Position numbers and translations under genes: made by a program. A DNA stretch of 64,000 nucleotides, taken from contig NZ_JABGCB010000002.1 in assembly GCF_013149295.1 (NCBI RefSeq), positions 310,001 through 374,000 on the forward strand, given 5' to 3'. Shown piece after piece: positions 19,533 to 30,865 of this stretch. Origin of the DNA: Novosphingobium sp. SG751A. Lineage in GTDB: Bacteria > Pseudomonadota > Alphaproteobacteria > Sphingomonadales > Sphingomonadaceae. Position 1 is the first letter of the stretch. Each line of letters starts with the position of its first letter. The notes beneath the pieces were generated by a model. It was not told where the DNA came from and did no database searches. It saw only the letters and a list, made by a program, of their open reading frames with translations.

Positions 19533-20477
19533 ATGACCGACCGTATGTCTGAAGCTCCTGGCAGGGATTCGAGTGATTCCTCGCTGCGCCTGCAACTGGC
19601 GCGGGGCGACGCTGTGGTGGGATCGGTGGTGCCGGTTTTGCGGCATTTGCTGGTCTGCGGCGATCAGGGCCTGTTTGGCGACGATGTGCTGGCGCGGTTG
19701 CGCGCGATGCTTGACGATCTGGCGAATCAGCTTGAAGGTGCCCTGCTCGACGCGGGCGGGCGCGGCGGCGTTATCGATATGCTGATGGAACAATTGCCCG
19801 AGGTTCCGGGCCTGTTGGCGCATCTGCACGCGCTGGCGCTGGAATGGCAGATGACTCAGCGTTTGGCCGACCGGCTGGGGGTGGACCCGGTGGTTTCGCC
19901 TTTGTTACAGGCGCTTATCGCATCGAGCGAGGCGGAAACCTCGGCGCGGGGCATGAAATTGCTGGCCGCGCAGGCCCGCTTTGCCCAGAATCAGCGCCGG
20001 ATGCAGTTGCCCTTGAACGAATTGCCCGCCGAATTGCTCCATGGCGTGTTGGTCGCGCTGCATGTGGCGATTGAGGAGGACGGCGAGGCCGCCGCGCGCG
20101 CCGCCGATGCGTTGCGCCAGAATTATGATGAGGCTTCCACCCGGCTTGGCCTGTTGGCTCGGCTGGTGGCGGCGATGGGGGCGGGTTCGGTTGCGGCGCT
20201 GGCGCTGGCGCATGGCGGGGTGGCGATGTTTGCCTCGGCCCTGGCGTTGGCGGGCGATGGGTCGCGCGAATCGGTGCTGCTCTCGATGCGCGATGGCCAA
20301 CAGGCGCGCCTGTCGGTGGCGCTGCGCGCGGGCGGGGCCAAGCTGGGCGTGATCGAGGAAAACCTGCTGATCCTGCATCCGCAAACGATCCGCCCCGATG
20401 GTTTGGCCCGGCTGAGCGTCGAGCGCGCGGGCGAATTGCTGGTTGAGGCGGCGCAGGCCTTGGGGCGGCTTGCATGA
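19533..20477 (+). CDS. Uncharacterised helical protein
   Basis: The 314-residue protein has no signal peptide or membrane segment and is rich in A, L and R, predicted almost wholly helical. No catalytic motif was recognised. It starts at an ATG 24 bases after the previous gene and ends overlapping the next by ATGA, so it is translated together with the histidine-less kinase. Its repeated-helix look (LLARLVAAMGAGSVAALALAHG, then RESVLLSMRDGQQARLSVALR) suggests a scaffold or sensor partner; that is inference. Confidence 0.6.
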   Translation: MTDRMSEAPGRDSSDSSLRLQLARGDAVVGSVVPVLRHLLVCGDQGLFGDDVLARLRAMLDDLANQLEGALLDAGGRGGVIDMLMEQLPEVPGLLAHLHALALEWQMTQRLADRLGVDPVVSPLLQALIASSEAETSARGMKLLAAQARFAQNQRRMQLPLNELPAELLHGVLVALHVAIEEDGEAAARAADALRQNYDEASTRLGLLARLVAAMGAGSVAALALAHGGVAMFASALALAGDGSRESVLLSMRDGQQARLSVALRAGGAKLGVIEENLLILHPQTIRPDGLARLSVERAGELLVEAAQALGRLA

Positions 20478-21841
20478 GCGCCCCCGAGCGCATTCAGGTC
20501 GAAGCGCAAAGTGATGGCGAAGATCGGCTGCTGCGGGCGGACGAACCGCTGTCGGCGCTGCAAATCCGCTGCGGCGGGACGATTCCGGGCGCGATTGCCG
20601 TGCCCGAACTGCGCGAACTGGTCAGCAAGGCGCGCGGCTTTGGCCTGAAACTGGCGCGGCCGATTATCGCGCAGGACGGGCAGGAAACCATCCGCGCCTG
20701 GATCGAGGTAACCCCGCAAGAGGGCGGCTGCCTCATCATCCTGCGCCATTGGCAGGCCAGCAGCCTGCCGCCCGAACCGGCCGATCTGGCCAACCGCCGC
20801 CGGGTGGAAATCGACCGGGCACTGGCCGAACTGACCGCGCGGCTAGATCCGCATCAGCGTTTGATGACGGTTGATGTCTCGGCGGGCGATCTGGCGCAGG
20901 TGGCGCAGGCGATGCGCGGCGGGCTGGGGCGGCCATGGACCGATTTCGTCGAATTGCCCGGCAGCGGGCTGCGGCAACCTCTGCACTGGCGCCTGCTCGA
21001 TGGCGCGACGGTGGTGGTGCCGGGATCGCAGCGTGCGTGGCGCGCGACGATCCTGCCGCAAACCGGTCCGGAGGGTGAGACGCTGGGCTTTGACCTGTGC
21101 CTGACCAGCGATCAGCCTTTGCCTGTCCCGGTGGAGCCTGAGGCGGAGGCGGACATTCCGCCCGCCAAGGCCAGTTCGGTGATCGGGCGCGAGATGGCCC
21201 CTGTTCTGCGCCAGCCTATCGCGCGGATCATCGCGAACGCGGAAACCATCCGAACCCGCCGGGCGGGGCCGTTGACCGAGGAATATGCCGGTTATGCGGG
21301 CGATATTGCGGCCGCGGGCCAGCATTTGCTGACGCTGATCGAGGATCTGTCCGATATGGAGATCATCGAGGCCGAGGGCTTTACGCCTGCGGCGGACCGC
21401 ATCGATCTGGCCGATGTGGCGCGGCGGGCGGCGGGCATTCTGGGCGTGCGGGCGCGTGAAAAGAACATTACAATCCACGCGCCCGACGAAACCATGCATC
21501 TGGGCGCGGTGGGTGAATTTCGCCGGGTGCTTCAGGTGCTGCTAAATCTGGTCGGCAATGCCATTCGCTACAGCCCGGAAAACTCGGCTATCTCGGTGCT
21601 GCTGACCGCCGGCGCGGGGCGCGCGCGGATCACTATCGCGGATCAGGGGCCGGGCCTCTCGCCGCAGGACACCGCGCGCGTGTTCGACAAGTTCGAGCGG
21701 CTGGGGCGCAGCGGGGATGGTGGATCGGGGCTGGGGCTCTATATCTCGCGGCGTCTGGCGCGGGCGATGGGGGGGGAACTCAGCGTCGAGGGGCATGAGG
21801 GGCAGGGGGCGCGGTTTGTGCTGGAATTGCCGCAGGGTTAA
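20474..21841 (+). CDS. Histidine kinase-like protein lacking the phospho-acceptor histidine
   Basis: The ATPase part is intact: N box NLVGNAIRYS with N358 and N362, G1 box DQGPGL at 390-395, F box FDKFERLG and G2 box GGSGLGLY at 416-423. The dimerisation helix reads APVLRQPI at 242-249, where SHELRTPL is usual, so proline P243 replaces the histidine. The first 230 residues have no membrane segment and no recognised PAS or GAF motif. The protein could bind ATP and dimerise but not autophosphorylate in the normal way. It is translationally coupled to the unknown gene before it. A histidine elsewhere could in principle serve, though none fits the motif. Confidence 0.85.
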   Translation: MSAPERIQVEAQSDGEDRLLRADEPLSALQIRCGGTIPGAIAVPELRELVSKARGFGLKLARPIIAQDGQETIRAWIEVTPQEGGCLIILRHWQASSLPPEPADLANRRRVEIDRALAELTARLDPHQRLMTVDVSAGDLAQVAQAMRGGLGRPWTDFVELPGSGLRQPLHWRLLDGATVVVPGSQRAWRATILPQTGPEGETLGFDLCLTSDQPLPVPVEPEAEADIPPAKASSVIGREMAPVLRQPIARIIANAETIRTRRAGPLTEEYAGYAGDIAAAGQHLLTLIEDLSDMEIIEAEGFTPAADRIDLADVARRAAGILGVRAREKNITIHAPDETMHLGAVGEFRRVLQVLLNLVGNAIRYSPENSAISVLLTAGAGRARITIADQGPGLSPQDTARVFDKFERLGRSGDGGSGLGLYISRRLARAMGGELSVEGHEGQGARFVLELPQG

Positions 21842-21852
21842 AGGGGAAGAAT

Positions 21853-22057
21853 GCCTCCGGCGGGCAAAGGGCGGGGGCCCTTTGCAATCCCGATAATAGG
21901 CGTGGGTTTGAGGTGTTGCGCGATAATTATGAAAGCCTGCGGCGCTGATAAAGGCGCCGCAGGCTTTCATTTTTCCAAGGCCGCGTCCGACACTCAAGGC
22001 TAAACCCCATCCGCAACGCAGGCAGTAACGGGAGTGCGAGGGGCCAGACCCTCGCAT
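21853..22057. repeat. Structured intergenic repeat, copy A
   Basis: This copy of about 205 bases lies between convergent genes. Three inverted repeats are visible: 21864-21872 with 21877-21885 (9 bp, GGGG loop), 21931-21945 with 21954-21968 (15 bp, followed by ATTTTT), and 22035-22042 with 22049-22056 (8 bp). A box CAGTAACGGGAG at 22023-22034 precedes the third. The same order occurs at 40078-40283. The second hairpin plus T-run could stop transcription. Confidence 0.85.
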
Positions 22058-22093
22058 CCACCCCCTTCTCTTCACACCAAAAACGCAAACAAA

Positions 22094-22126
22094 AACGCGG
22101 GGGAAAGTTTCCCTTCCCCCCGCGTT
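22094..22126 (-). terminator. Rho-independent terminator of gltA
   Basis: On the minus strand a stem of AACGCGGGGG with CCCCCGCGTT is followed by TTTTTGTTTG. It lies 36 bases past the gltA stop. Confidence 0.85.
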
Positions 22127-22161
22127 CCTGAATGGCTGGTCTGAAGTGTCAGGCCTAAGGC

Positions 22162-23445
<1,284 letters not shown>

Positions 23446-23481
23446 CGCAACACTCCTTGTACTTTGGCTCTAAATATGGGC

Positions 23482-24936
23482 TCAAATGTTTGTGGTTTCC
23501 ATTTGCTCCGCGATGCGCGCGAGGCTTTCCTCTCGCCCAAGTAGGATCAAAACGTCGAAAATGCCCGGAGACGTGGTTTGCCCGGTCAGCGCCGCGCGAA
23601 GCGGCTGCGCCAGTTTACCAAGACCGAGCCCAAGCTCGCCGGCCAGTGATTTGACCGTGGCCTCCAGGGGCTCGATTGTCCAGTGCGTTTCCTGCAACAG
23701 CGTTGCGTGTATTTTATGGAGAATGGCGCGCGCTTCATCACTCAGCAGCGCGGCGGCCTTTTCTTCCAGCGCCAGCGGGCGCGACACGAACAGGAAGCGC
23801 GCGGCTCCTGCCAACTCATTGAGATCCTTAGCGCGAACCTTCAAGACCGGCATGGCGCGGGCCAGCAGGTCGAGGTTCACGGGCAGATCGGTGATCCGCG
23901 CAGCCACCAGTTCGGCCAGACGCGCATCATCGGCCTCGCGCAGGTAATGGCCGTTGAGATTGGCCAGCTTGGCGAAGTCGAAACGCGAGGCGCCCTTGTT
24001 CACATCCTTGATGTCGAACCATTCGATGGCTTGGGCAATCGAGATGATTTCCTCATCCCCATGGCCCCAGCCAAGACGCATCAGATAGTTGAGCACTGCC
24101 TCAGGCAGCAGGCCCATATCGTCGCGATAGGCATCCACGCCCAGCGCGCCGTGACGCTTGGACAGCTTCGCCCCGTCCGCGCCGTGGATCAGCGGGATAT
24201 GGCCGTATTCCGGATCAGGCCAGCCACCTTCAATGGCGCCCATCGCGCGGATGATGACCAACTGGCGGAAGGCATTGTTGATATGGTCGTCGCCGCGGAT
24301 CACATGGGTCACGCCCATATCGTGATCGTCCACCACCACGGCCAGCATATAGGTCGGCGTGCCGTCGCTGCGCAGGATGATGAAATCATCCAGCTCGACA
24401 TTCTGCACGGTGATGCTGCCCTGAACCAGATCGTCGATCACGGTCGCGCCGTCGCGGGGCGCCTTCATGCGCACCACATAGGGCAGATCGGCGGGCCATT
24501 GATCGGGCGTAGCGTCGCGCCAGGGCGACTGAATACGGAACGGGCGCTTCTCGGCCTGCGCCGCCTCGCGCATCGCGCTCAGCTCTTCCTGCGTCAGATA
24601 GCAGCGATAGGCATGGCCCGCGTCGAGCAGCTTATGCGCGACCTCGGCATGGCGGGGCGAGCGTTCGAACTGCATCACCGCAGGCTGATCGCCATCAAGG
24701 CCCAACCAGCGCAGACCATCAAAGATCGCATCAATGGCGGCATCGGTCGAACGCGCGCGGTCGGTATCCTCGATGCGCAGCAGATATTGGCCGCCTGTCG
24801 CGCGGGCATAGAGCCAGTTGAACAGAGCCGTGCGCGCGCCGCCAATATGCAGAAAACCTGTGGGCGAAGGCGCAAAACGGGTGACAACAGGGCGTTTGCC
24901 GGTGCTATTGCTGCCAGCCAACCCCGAACTTGTCAT
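23482..24936 (-). CDS. gltX: Glutamate--tRNA ligase
   Basis: GltX charges tRNA-Glu with glutamate; in alphaproteobacteria a second copy often charges tRNA-Gln for later amidation. The class I signatures are FLHIGG (residues 28-33, the HIGH motif) and KLSKRHG (the KMSKS motif). At 484 residues it is full length with a discriminating C-terminal anticodon domain. Which tRNA it prefers cannot be told from sequence alone. It is divergent from comEC with about 30 bases between start codons. Confidence 0.96.
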   Translation of the reverse strand: MTSSGLAGSNSTGKRPVVTRFAPSPTGFLHIGGARTALFNWLYARATGGQYLLRIEDTDRARSTDAAIDAIFDGLRWLGLDGDQPAVMQFERSPRHAEVAHKLLDAGHAYRCYLTQEELSAMREAAQAEKRPFRIQSPWRDATPDQWPADLPYVVRMKAPRDGATVIDDLVQGSITVQNVELDDFIILRSDGTPTYMLAVVVDDHDMGVTHVIRGDDHINNAFRQLVIIRAMGAIEGGWPDPEYGHIPLIHGADGAKLSKRHGALGVDAYRDDMGLLPEAVLNYLMRLGWGHGDEEIISIAQAIEWFDIKDVNKGASRFDFAKLANLNGHYLREADDARLAELVAARITDLPVNLDLLARAMPVLKVRAKDLNELAGAARFLFVSRPLALEEKAAALLSDEARAILHKIHATLLQETHWTIEPLEATVKSLAGELGLGLGKLAQPLRAALTGQTTSPGIFDVLILLGREESLARIAEQMETTNI

Positions 24937-24965
24937 TCCCTTGTCCTTTCTGTCCTATAGGGCCC

Positions 24966-27227
24966 ATGGTTCCAGTGACCCACAGCAACACCCAATCGGC
25001 AGAGCGTCCCGCCTCTTTGGGGGGGGATAGCGCTGCAACGCAACATGGCCCTTGGCGCAGCCGCGCGCGCTTGGCAAGTTTTGCTTTGGTCTTAGATCAT
25101 TTTCTGTTGGCCGCCGGACCGACCCTTGCGCCATGGCTGGCGGTGGGCATGGCGGCGGGGGTGGCCGGGTGGTTCGTCTTGGACGGTGCTCGGCAATGGA
25201 TATTATTGATAATATTATCTTTATTGGCGGCGCTCGCGGGCGGTTTCATCTCGCGCCGGGATGGGCGTTTCCTGTGCCTGTCGCGAGCGATTGTCTCGCT
25301 GGCTCTGGCGATTGGGCTGGGCTGCGCGCTGGTCTGGGGCAAATCCACCTTGGTCGGTACGCCCGCGATTCCCGGCCCGATGGTGCTGGACCTGCGCGCC
25401 GTGGTGATCGAGCGGCAGGAATTGACCGCCCAATCGCGGATTCGTCTCGTCGTGGGTCTGCGCCTGCCGGGGGATAATCGCGCGATCAAGGCACGAATCT
25501 CTTTGAAACCGAATGATTTGGCCCCGGCCGCCCGCGAAGGTGCGGTGGTCCGCTTGCGCGCCCGCCTGTTTCCTCCGGCCTCGCCGCGCCTGCCGGGGGG
25601 CTATGATTTCGCCCGTGCGGCTTGGTTTGATGGTCTTGCCGCTACGGGCAGTGCGCTTGGCCCGGTTCAGGTCGAGTCGCAGGGCGCGGAATCTGGCCTT
25701 GCCCCGTGGCGCCATGCGCTGGCGGCCCATGTGCGCGCGGCGGTGCCGGGATCAGCGGGCGGCATGGCGGCGGCCTTTGCCAGCGGCGAACGCGGCGGCA
25801 TCACGCCCGCCGACGAGGCCGCGATGCGCGATGCGGGGCTGGCGCATCTGCTGTCGGTATCGGGCCTGCATGTCAGCGCGGTGGTGGCCGCGACCTATTT
25901 TCTCGCCCTGCGCCTGCTGGGCCTGTGGCCATGGCTGGTGCTGCGCGTGCGTCTGCCGGTGCTGGCCAGCGGGATGGGGGGGCTGGCGGCGGTGGGCTAT
26001 ACGCTGCTGACCGGGGCGGAGGTGCCGACGGTGCGCTCCTGCCTTGGCGCGCTGCTGGCTCTGGCGGCGGTCGCTGCGGGGCGGCGGCCCTTTTCTGTGC
26101 GCCTGCTGGCACTGGCGGCGGGGTTTGTCATGCTGCTATGGCCCGAAGCGGTGGTGGGCCCTAGCTTTCAGATGAGCTTTGGCTCGGTGCTGGCGATTGT
26201 TGCCTTGCATGAGGCTGCGCCTGTGCGCGCCTTCCTCGCCCGGCGTCGGGAAGGTTGGTGGATCCGACTGGGGCGCGATCTGGCGATGCTGTTGCTGACT
26301 GGGTTGGTGATCGAACTGGCGCTGATGCCGGTGGCCTTTTTCCATTTTCACCGCGCCGGGATCTATGGCTCGCTGGCCAATCTGGTCGCCATCCCGTTGA
26401 CAACCTTTATTTCCATGCCGCTGATCGGGGCGGGGTTGGCCTTCGACCTGATCGGGGTCGGGGCGCCATTTTGGCATTTGTGCGGATGGTCGCTTGATGC
26501 CTTGTTGGCGCTGGCGCGATGGGTGGCGGGGCGGCCCGATGCGGTGGCGCAATTGCCGGTGATGGGCGGCGCTGCCTACGCGTTCATGGTGCTGGGGATG
26601 CTGTGGCTGGCGTTGTGGCGAGGCAATGTTCGCTTATTGGGATTGGTTCCGGCGGTGGCGGGGTGTCTGTGGTTGGCGCTGTTGACACCGCCTGATGTGC
26701 TGATCACCGGGGATGGGCGGCAATTGGGCCTGATCGACCCGCAAAGCCGCCAATTGCTGATACTGGGGCAGGGCCGTTCAACCTATGCCCGCGACATGAT
26801 GCAGGAGGCGATGGGGGCCAGCGGCGAGGCCATGCCCATCGAGCAATGGCGCGGGGCGGAGTGCAACGAGAGCTTTTGCCGGATCACGATCCGGCAAGGG
26901 GGTCGTGACTGGCGCATTCTGGCCGCGCGGAGCGGGGGGATGGTCGAGGAGCAGGCCATGGCGGCGGCCTGCGCTTATGTCGATATTGTCGTGTCGCGCG
27001 TGGCGCTCTCGCCCTCGTGTCGCCCCCGCCTGCTCCGGGCCGATGAGCCTGTGCTCTATCGCACGGGGGGCATCGCGCTCTATCTGGCACAGGGCCGGAC
27101 TGTCACCGTAGCGCAAAGCCAGGGCCAGCATCCATGGTGGCGCGCGCCCAGTCTTAAGGCACAAGAGAGCCTGAAACCGCAGGAAGGGAGCATCGAGCCC
27201 CCTCCCACCATATCCCCGGATCAGTGA
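24966..27227 (+). CDS. comEC: ComEC/Rec2 family DNA-uptake channel protein
   Basis: ComEC forms the inner-membrane channel for single-stranded DNA during transformation. From the ATG at 24966 the protein has 753 residues. N-terminal hydrophobic segments and an OB-like DUF4131 region (residues ~100-250) precede the competence domain with [13 protein letters not shown], then further membrane helices. The C-terminal region after about 600 shows no HxHxDH, so the metallo-beta-lactamase nuclease is missing or degenerate. An in-frame start at 24930 would overlap gltX. Its end overlaps the lexA stop by seven bases on the opposite strand. Confidence 0.9.
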   Translation: MVPVTHSNTQSAERPASLGGDSAATQHGPWRSRARLASFALVLDHFLLAAGPTLAPWLAVGMAAGVAGWFVLDGARQWILLIILSLLAALAGGFISRRDGRFLCLSRAIVSLALAIGLGCALVWGKSTLVGTPAIPGPMVLDLRAVVIERQELTAQSRIRLVVGLRLPGDNRAIKARISLKPNDLAPAAREGAVVRLRARLFPPASPRLPGGYDFARAAWFDGLAATGSALGPVQVESQGAESGLAPWRHALAAHVRAAVPGSAGGMAAAFASGERGGITPADEAAMRDAGLAHLLSVSGLHVSAVVAATYFLALRLLGLWPWLVLRVRLPVLASGMGGLAAVGYTLLTGAEVPTVRSCLGALLALAAVAAGRRPFSVRLLALAAGFVMLLWPEAVVGPSFQMSFGSVLAIVALHEAAPVRAFLARRREGWWIRLGRDLAMLLLTGLVIELALMPVAFFHFHRAGIYGSLANLVAIPLTTFISMPLIGAGLAFDLIGVGAPFWHLCGWSLDALLALARWVAGRPDAVAQLPVMGGAAYAFMVLGMLWLALWRGNVRLLGLVPAVAGCLWLALLTPPDVLITGDGRQLGLIDPQSRQLLILGQGRSTYARDMMQEAMGASGEAMPIEQWRGAECNESFCRITIRQGGRDWRILAARSGGMVEEQAMAAACAYVDIVVSRVALSPSCRPRLLRADEPVLYRTGGIALYLAQGRTVTVAQSQGQHPWWRAPSLKAQESLKPQEGSIEPPPTISPDQ

Positions 27228-27904
27228 TAGCGGCGCAGCAATCCGGCCAGTTTGCCCTGCACCTGAACCTCTCCGGGCTGATAATATTGCGGATCATAGG
27301 CCGCATTGGCCGGATCGAGCCGCACCATGCCGCGTTCGCGCCGCAGATATTTGAGCGTTGCTTCCTCGCCGCGCACCAGCGCCACGACGATTTCACCTTC
27401 GCGCGCCACATCGGTCTTGCGGATCAAAGCCAGATCGCCATCCAGTATCCCGGCCTCGACCATGGAATCGCCGGAAACTTCCAGCGCATAATGATCGCCC
27501 GCGCCCAGCAGCGCCGCAGGCACCGGCAGCATCGTCTGCCCCTCAAGCGCCTCGATCGGCACGCCTGCCGCGATCCGGCCATGCAGCGGGATTTCCACCA
27601 CATCATTGGCGGGTGCGGGCGCCGTCGGTCTTGCCAGTTCAACCGGCTTTTTCGGCGCGGCGGGCTTGGCCGCCACCGGGGGCGTCACATCCTCAGGCTG
27701 CCGCAAAACCTCCAGCGCGCGGGCGCGGTTGGGCAGGCGGCGGATGAACCCGCGCTCTTCCAACGCGGAGATCAGCCGATGCACCCCCGATTTCGACTTG
27801 AGATCCAGCGCTTCCTTCATTTCCTCAAAGCTGGGCGAAACGCCGGACTCTTCGAGGCTGGATTGGATGAAGCGCAGCAATTCGTGCTGTTTGCGGGTGA
27901 GCAT
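27221..27904 (-). CDS. lexA: LexA SOS repressor
   Basis: LexA represses DNA-damage genes and cleaves itself when RecA is activated. The 227-residue protein has an N-terminal winged helix ([21 protein letters not shown]), the cleavage pair A113-G114 in RIAAGVP, and catalytic S147 (SGDSM) and K185 (ATLKYL). The linker is rich in P and A. An ATG at 27902-27904 gives the usual MLTRKQ start, rather than the in-frame one at 27937. A GAAC-N7-GAAC box upstream points to self-repression. Confidence 0.97.
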   Translation of the reverse strand: MLTRKQHELLRFIQSSLEESGVSPSFEEMKEALDLKSKSGVHRLISALEERGFIRRLPNRARALEVLRQPEDVTPPVAAKPAAPKKPVELARPTAPAPANDVVEIPLHGRIAAGVPIEALEGQTMLPVPAALLGAGDHYALEVSGDSMVEAGILDGDLALIRKTDVAREGEIVVALVRGEEATLKYLRRERGMVRLDPANAAYDPQYYQPGEVQVQGKLAGLLRRYH

Positions 27905-27931
27905 AGAGACCTCCCAACGGGGGTGTTGCGT

Positions 27932-27946
27932 GAACAATTGCGGAAC
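27932..27946. promoter_or_regulatory. SOS box (LexA operator) upstream of lexA
   Basis: GAAC at 27932-27935 and GAAC at 27943-27946 are separated by exactly seven bases, the direct-repeat operator known for alphaproteobacterial LexA. It lies 28 bases before the lexA start codon. Confidence 0.85.
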
Positions 27947-27970
27947 AATTACGCAACCATTACCCTTTCG

Positions 27971-29176
27971 TCAAGCGCTTCCGCCATTTTCGATCAAATG
28001 GATGCGCACCGGATCACCGGCTGCCTTGGCCAAGGCATGAGCATCGTGTTCGATCAGGCAATTGCTGGCCGCCATTGCCGCCAGTGCCGAGGAATCACGC
28101 ATCGGGCGCGGCATCACATCGCGCCCGTCCCACCAGCCTCGAATGAACTCGCGCCGGTCCGCGCCCGGCCCCAGCGGTTCGCTCAGATGCGCCAGGGCTG
28201 TGCGCGGCAGCGGGTTGCCCGCCCCCTGCATCGCGCGCAGCAGCGGCAGCAGGAACAGATGGGCGGTGACAAAGCTCGACACCGGATTGCCGGGCAGGCC
28301 GATCACCACCTGTGGCCCGCGCGTGGCCACCAGCAAGGGTTTGCCGGGCCGGATCGCGACCTTCCAGAAATCAACCTGCGCCCCCCAGCGGGCCAGCGCG
28401 GGCTGGATCAGGTCATGATCGCCCACCGAGGCCCCGCCACTGGTCACGATCACATCGGCATCACCCGCGCGCGCCAGCGCGGCGTCCAGCGCGTCCAGAT
28501 CATCAGCCACCGGCCCCAGCCGCAGTATTTCTCCGGCTAATCCGGCCACCATCGCCCCCAGCATCGCGCCGTTGCTGGCGGGCAGCCGGTCGGGCGGGCA
28601 GGGCAGGCCCGGCGCGATCAGCTCATCCCCGCTGTCGAGGATCGCCAGACGCGGGCGGCGATGCACCGACAGCGCGCCATGCCCCGCCGCGATGGCCAGC
28701 GCCAGTTGCGCCGGACCGATCCGCGTGCCTGCGGGCAAAACCGCGTCGCCATCACGGAAATCCAGACCCCTGCGGCGGATATGCCGCCCCTCCGGCTTGG
28801 GCGGGGTTCCGGTCAGGGTCAGGCGGTCGCCATCACGGGTGGCGTCCTCCTGACACAGCACCACGCCTGCGCCATCGGGCACCAGCGCGCCGGTCGAAAT
28901 ACGCACTGCCTGTCCGGGGCGAACGCCGCCCGCAAAGGGATGGCCCGCCGCGCTTTCGCCCACAATTTCCCAAGGGCCCGCCAGATCGCCCGGCGCCAGC
29001 GCATAGCCGTCCATGGCAGACAGATCGGCAGCGGGCTGCGTCCGGCGGGCCGGCAGCGGCGCGGCCAGATAGCGGCCCAGCGCGGCCTCGATGGGCGTAT
29101 CCTCGGCCTGCGTCAGGCTGGCAAGAGCAAGGACGCGCGCCTGCGCCTCGTCCAGCGGCAGGGGCGCGCGGCTCAT
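27971..29176 (-). CDS. moeA: Molybdopterin molybdenumtransferase
   Basis: MoeA inserts molybdate into adenylylated molybdopterin. The 401-residue protein opens with the family's [12 protein letters not shown] and has [28 protein letters not shown] and [18 protein letters not shown]. All domains I-IV appear to be present. Its ATG lies inside the end of moaC, four bases overlapped, so the two are coupled. Molybdenum cofactor genes here sit between trpC and lexA. Confidence 0.96.
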   Translation of the reverse strand: MSRAPLPLDEAQARVLALASLTQAEDTPIEAALGRYLAAPLPARRTQPAADLSAMDGYALAPGDLAGPWEIVGESAAGHPFAGGVRPGQAVRISTGALVPDGAGVVLCQEDATRDGDRLTLTGTPPKPEGRHIRRRGLDFRDGDAVLPAGTRIGPAQLALAIAAGHGALSVHRRPRLAILDSGDELIAPGLPCPPDRLPASNGAMLGAMVAGLAGEILRLGPVADDLDALDAALARAGDADVIVTSGGASVGDHDLIQPALARWGAQVDFWKVAIRPGKPLLVATRGPQVVIGLPGNPVSSFVTAHLFLLPLLRAMQGAGNPLPRTALAHLSEPLGPGADRREFIRGWWDGRDVMPRPMRDSSALAAMAASNCLIEHDAHALAKAAGDPVRIHLIENGGSA

Positions 29177-29646
29177 CCTTCCGCTTTCCAGTGGCCCGAC
29201 TTGCCGCCGCGCTTTTCGATCAGACGCACTTCCTCGATCACCATGCCCTTGTCGATGGCTTTGGCCATGTCGTAAATCGTCAAGAGCGCGAGCGAAACCG
29301 CTGTTAAAGCCTCCATTTCCACCCCGGTCTTGCCGGTCAGGCTGGCTGTGGCCCTAGCCAGAATCGCGCCTTCCTCGATGGTAAAATCGACGCTTACGCT
29401 GTGCAGCGGCAACGGATGGCACAAAGGGATCAGATCGGAGGTTTTCTTGGCCGCCATGATCCCGGCAATGCGCGCGGCGGCCAGAACGTCGCCCTTGGGC
29501 ACATCGCCATCGCGGATTGCGCTGAGCGCCGCCGCGCTCATGCGGATGCGGCCTGCGGCAATCGCCACGCGCGCGGTTTCGGCCTTGGCGCCGACATCGA
29601 CCATGTGTGCATGGCCTTGGGCATCGAGATGGGTCAATTCGCTCAT
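29173..29646 (-). CDS. moaC: Cyclic pyranopterin monophosphate synthase
   Basis: MoaC converts the 3',8-cyclo-GTP made by MoaA into cyclic pyranopterin monophosphate, the first stable molybdenum cofactor intermediate. The 157-residue protein shows [30 protein letters not shown] and [20 protein letters not shown]. The start MSELTHLD at 29646 is preferred over one nine codons upstream. The partner moaA is not in the window. Confidence 0.97.
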   Translation of the reverse strand: MSELTHLDAQGHAHMVDVGAKAETARVAIAAGRIRMSAAALSAIRDGDVPKGDVLAAARIAGIMAAKKTSDLIPLCHPLPLHSVSVDFTIEEGAILARATASLTGKTGVEMEALTAVSLALLTIYDMAKAIDKGMVIEEVRLIEKRGGKSGHWKAEG

Positions 29647-29738
29647 GCTTCTCTCTTGCCAAAGCGGAGGCATCAGGCAACGAAGAAATGCGCGCGATAG
29701 TGTAGGCTGTTGCCAAGATTTTGAGGAAGTGGGGAAAT

Positions 29739-30299
29739 ATGGCCGAAATTATTGCCCGGCATCTGATCTATGATGGCTGGTACCGCTTTTCGCGGCTGGA
29801 ACTGCGGATGCCCGATGGCACTGTGTCCGAACGGCATCTGCTCGACAATGGTCAGGCGGTGGCGGTGCTGCCGTTTGACAGGGCGCGGCGGGTTGCGATG
29901 CTGGTGACGCAGCCGCGCGCGGCGGTGCTGGACGCGGGCCATCCGCCCTTACTGGAGGCGATCGCGGGCGGGCTGGATGGGGCCAGCCCGGAGGAGCGCA
30001 TTCACGAGGAAGCGATGGAGGAGGGCGGAATTCGCCTTTCCGCGCTTGAGCCGCTGGCCAATATATGGCCCATTCCGCCGGTTTCGACCGAAAGGGTGAT
30101 GCTCTATCTGGCCGAATATACCGCCGCCGACCGCGTGGGTGCGGGCGGCGGGGCGCAGGATGAGGACGAGCATATCAGCGTTGTCGAGGTCAGCCTTGAC
30201 GTTCTGCGCGACCGGGTGATGGCCAGCACGCTGGAGGATGCCAAGACGCTGATTCTGGCGCAGGCCCTGATGTTGCGCCACCCTGAACTCTGGGTCTAG
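29739..30299 (+). CDS. NUDIX hydrolase, ADP-ribose pyrophosphatase-like
   Basis: The 186-residue protein has the layout of the ADP-ribose pyrophosphatase group ([16 protein letters not shown], then [15 protein letters not shown] strand and [25 protein letters not shown] region). The NUDIX box is imperfect: [10 protein letters not shown] keeps the paired glutamates but the usual R-E is E-E and the glycine-proline run before it is one residue short. Activity is plausible with altered substrate range. The stop shares CTAG with the gene on the opposite strand. Confidence 0.85.
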   Translation: MAEIIARHLIYDGWYRFSRLELRMPDGTVSERHLLDNGQAVAVLPFDRARRVAMLVTQPRAAVLDAGHPPLLEAIAGGLDGASPEERIHEEAMEEGGIRLSALEPLANIWPIPPVSTERVMLYLAEYTAADRVGAGGGAQDEDEHISVVEVSLDVLRDRVMASTLEDAKTLILAQALMLRHPELWV

Positions 30300-30865
30300 T
30301 CCGCCGGACAGTGTACGTAGGTGTTCAGCACGTCATCCCAGCCTTTGGCGGCGGAGAAGTCGGGAACAAGTTCCTTACCACCGCCGGTAAAGGCGTTCAT
30401 GCCGTGCTGAATCATATAGCGCGGGTAATAGGTGGGCGGGCCGATATGACGAAGATATTTACACAAGACCTGAGTTTTGGCCGCGTCTTCCACCGCGGTC
30501 TTTGCGGTCGACTGGAATTTTGCAATCTTTTCAGGAGGAAGGCTGCCTAAGATCTGCACCCGTCCGACAATGATGGCCTGATGCGCGGTCTTGTCGGCCA
30601 CGCGCTACATATCATAACGGCCAAAGATGTTGGCCATCTGAAACAGCTCGACCGCCCTTTCATAATTGTCCGCATCCATACAGGCTCTTGCGCCGATGTA
30701 GAGATCAACGGGATTATAGCTGGTCTTGATTTCGGATTGCGCGATGCAGCCGAGTTTGACGGTGGATTCCAGATTGCCCGGCGCGGTGTAGTTTTTGAAC
30801 TCCGGCTGCGCCTGCGCGCCCGTAGCCAGCATCAGCGCGGTCAGACCCCATATCCGCAGTTTCAC
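30296..30865 (-). pseudogene. Secreted-protein gene split by an in-frame TAG
   Basis: Two open stretches lie in the same frame: 30605-30865 (86 residues with signal peptide [19 protein letters not shown]) and 30296-30601 (about 101 residues), parted only by TAG at 30605-30607 and one CGC codon. Read through, they give about 189 residues of tetratricopeptide-like helix (DNYERAVELFQMANIFGRYDM, then RVADKTAHQAIIVGRV), ending in a cysteine-containing region. The GTG start overlaps the trpC stop (GTGA). No change in composition appears at the break, as expected of a recent nonsense change, a sequencing error or amber read-through. Function is unknown. Confidence 0.7.
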
